A DNA stretch of 8,854 bases from an uncultured Myxococcales bacterium. GTDB taxonomy: Bacteria; Myxococcota_A; UBA9042. Location of the stretch: positions 1 through 8,854 of the forward strand of contig CALGHC010000217.1 in assembly GCA_937915965.1 (NCBI GenBank), written 5' to 3'. Positions 8,086 to 8,854 of this stretch are shown here, piece after piece. Both the position numbers and the translations under genes were made by a program. The notes beneath the pieces were generated by a model, which was not told where the DNA came from, ran no database searches, and saw nothing but the letters and a program-made list of their open reading frames with translations. The first letter of the stretch is position 1. The number at the start of each line of letters is the position of its first letter.

Positions 8086-8854
8086 ATGACCCGGCTATTG
8101 GTGGTCGACGACGAGGATCTGATCCGGCGCATGCTGGGCCGTCTGCTCGCCCGGCACGGTTACGATGTCACGCTGGCGGCAAACTCGGTGGAAGCCCGCG
8201 AGCAGCTCTCCCAGGACGAATTCGCGATGGTGCTGAGCGACGTCAACATGCCGGGCGAGTCGGGAATCGACCTCGTGCGCTATGTGCTCGAGAACCACCC
8301 GGAGACGGCGGCGGTCATGGTGACGAGCGTCGACGACCCCGAGATCGCCAACGTCGCTTTGGAGATCGGCGCGTATGGCTACATCATCAAGCCATTCGAG
8401 ACCAACGAGATCCTGATCAACGTCGAGCAGACCGTGGCCGAACGAACAACGGAGCTGCGCGCCACGGTCGCCAAGCTCGAGGAGACCAGCACCGAGCTGC
8501 GGCAGTCGCACGAAGAGACGATCAACCGCCTGGCCCTCGCCGCCGAGTTCCGCAGCGACGAGACCGCCTACCACATCAATCGAATGAGCTTGTACTGCGA
8601 GTTGATCACCCGCCGACTGGGCTGGAGCGAGGAGCGATGCGACCAGATGCGCATCGCCAGTCCGATGCACGATATCGGCAAGATTGGCACGCCAGACAAC
8701 ATCTTGATGAAGCGCGGCAAGCTCACCACAGAGGAATTCGAGGTGATGAAGAAGCACGCCGAGGTCGGCTTCCGGATCCTCCATGGCACCACCTCGGACA
8801 TGTTGCAGCTCGCCGCGACGATCGCCCGGACCCACCATGAGAAGTTCGATGGCA
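8086..8854 (+). CDS. Response regulator REC-HD-GYP (probable cyclic-di-GMP phosphodiesterase), 3' end cut off
   Basis: 256 residues are visible before the frame leaves the window. Residues 1-115 are a receiver: VVDDED (Asp8, Asp9), phospho-acceptor Asp52 in LSDVNMP, Thr80 and Lys102 in IKPF. Residues 112-150 look helical and coiled-coil, as in RpfG-type proteins. The HD-GYP domain then begins: SDETAYH with His163, MHDIGK with the metal-binding pair His195-Asp196, KKHAEVG with His223, and THHEKFDG with His250-His251. The canonical continuation is the GYP triplet, which would start within a few codons past the edge. HD-GYP enzymes hydrolyse cyclic-di-GMP to pGpG or GMP; activity is expected if GYP follows. 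The ATG at 8086 has AGGGAGA six bases upstream and starts right at the receiver's first strand. It lies 60 bp after the hybrid kinase gene, so the kinase probably phosphorylates Asp52. Confidence 0.93.
   Translation, partial: MTRLLVVDDEDLIRRMLGRLLARHGYDVTLAANSVEAREQLSQDEFAMVLSDVNMPGESGIDLVRYVLENHPETAAVMVTSVDDPEIANVALEIGAYGYIIKPFETNEILINVEQTVAERTTELRATVAKLEETSTELRQSHEETINRLALAAEFRSDETAYHINRMSLYCELITRRLGWSEERCDQMRIASPMHDIGKIGTPDNILMKRGKLTTEEFEVMKKHAEVGFRILHGTTSDMLQLAATIARTHHEKFDG

Overview
The window is high-GC DNA (roughly two thirds G+C by eye) with tightly packed bacterial genes. There are seven protein-coding genes, two of them cut by the window edges. There is no tRNA, rRNA, insertion sequence, integrase or CRISPR array. 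Strong G/C third positions, the ClpS-ClpA pair, a soluble hybrid kinase next to an HD-GYP regulator, and low-complexity Asp/Ser/Ala/Gly insertions would suit a large-genome member of the Myxococcota (former Deltaproteobacteria). That placement is inference, because no rRNA or diagnostic marker is present.

Layout: (1) Positions 2-2890, plus strand: the C-terminal two thirds of clpS, then clpA, forming a protein-degradation operon (N-degron adaptor plus AAA+ unfoldase of ClpAP). (2) Positions 2970-6055, minus strand: a likely three-gene operon read in the order Ppx/GppA-family phosphatase, Rsm22/METTL17-family ribosomal methyltransferase-like protein, CoaC-like flavoprotein, with gaps of 31 and 34 bp. 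It converges on clpA over a 79-bp repeat-bearing spacer. (3) Positions 6056-6258: a divergent intergenic region that must hold promoters for both sides. (4) Positions 6259-8854, plus strand: a soluble PAS-HisKA-HATPase-REC hybrid histidine kinase, then a REC-HD-GYP response regulator that runs off the right edge just before its GYP residues. The pair probably controls cyclic-di-GMP breakdown.

Most of the window is recognisable housekeeping and signalling. I found no clear undescribed defence or mobile system. The points most worth a second look are: the stand-alone flavoprotein with an altered decarboxylase active site; its operon with the Fe-S Rsm22-like protein and Ppx; an enlarged ClpA carrying acidic and Ser/Asp/Gly insertions; and five short tandem-repeat tracts (9, 9, 10, 12 and 12 bp), of which the four coding ones all have units divisible by three.
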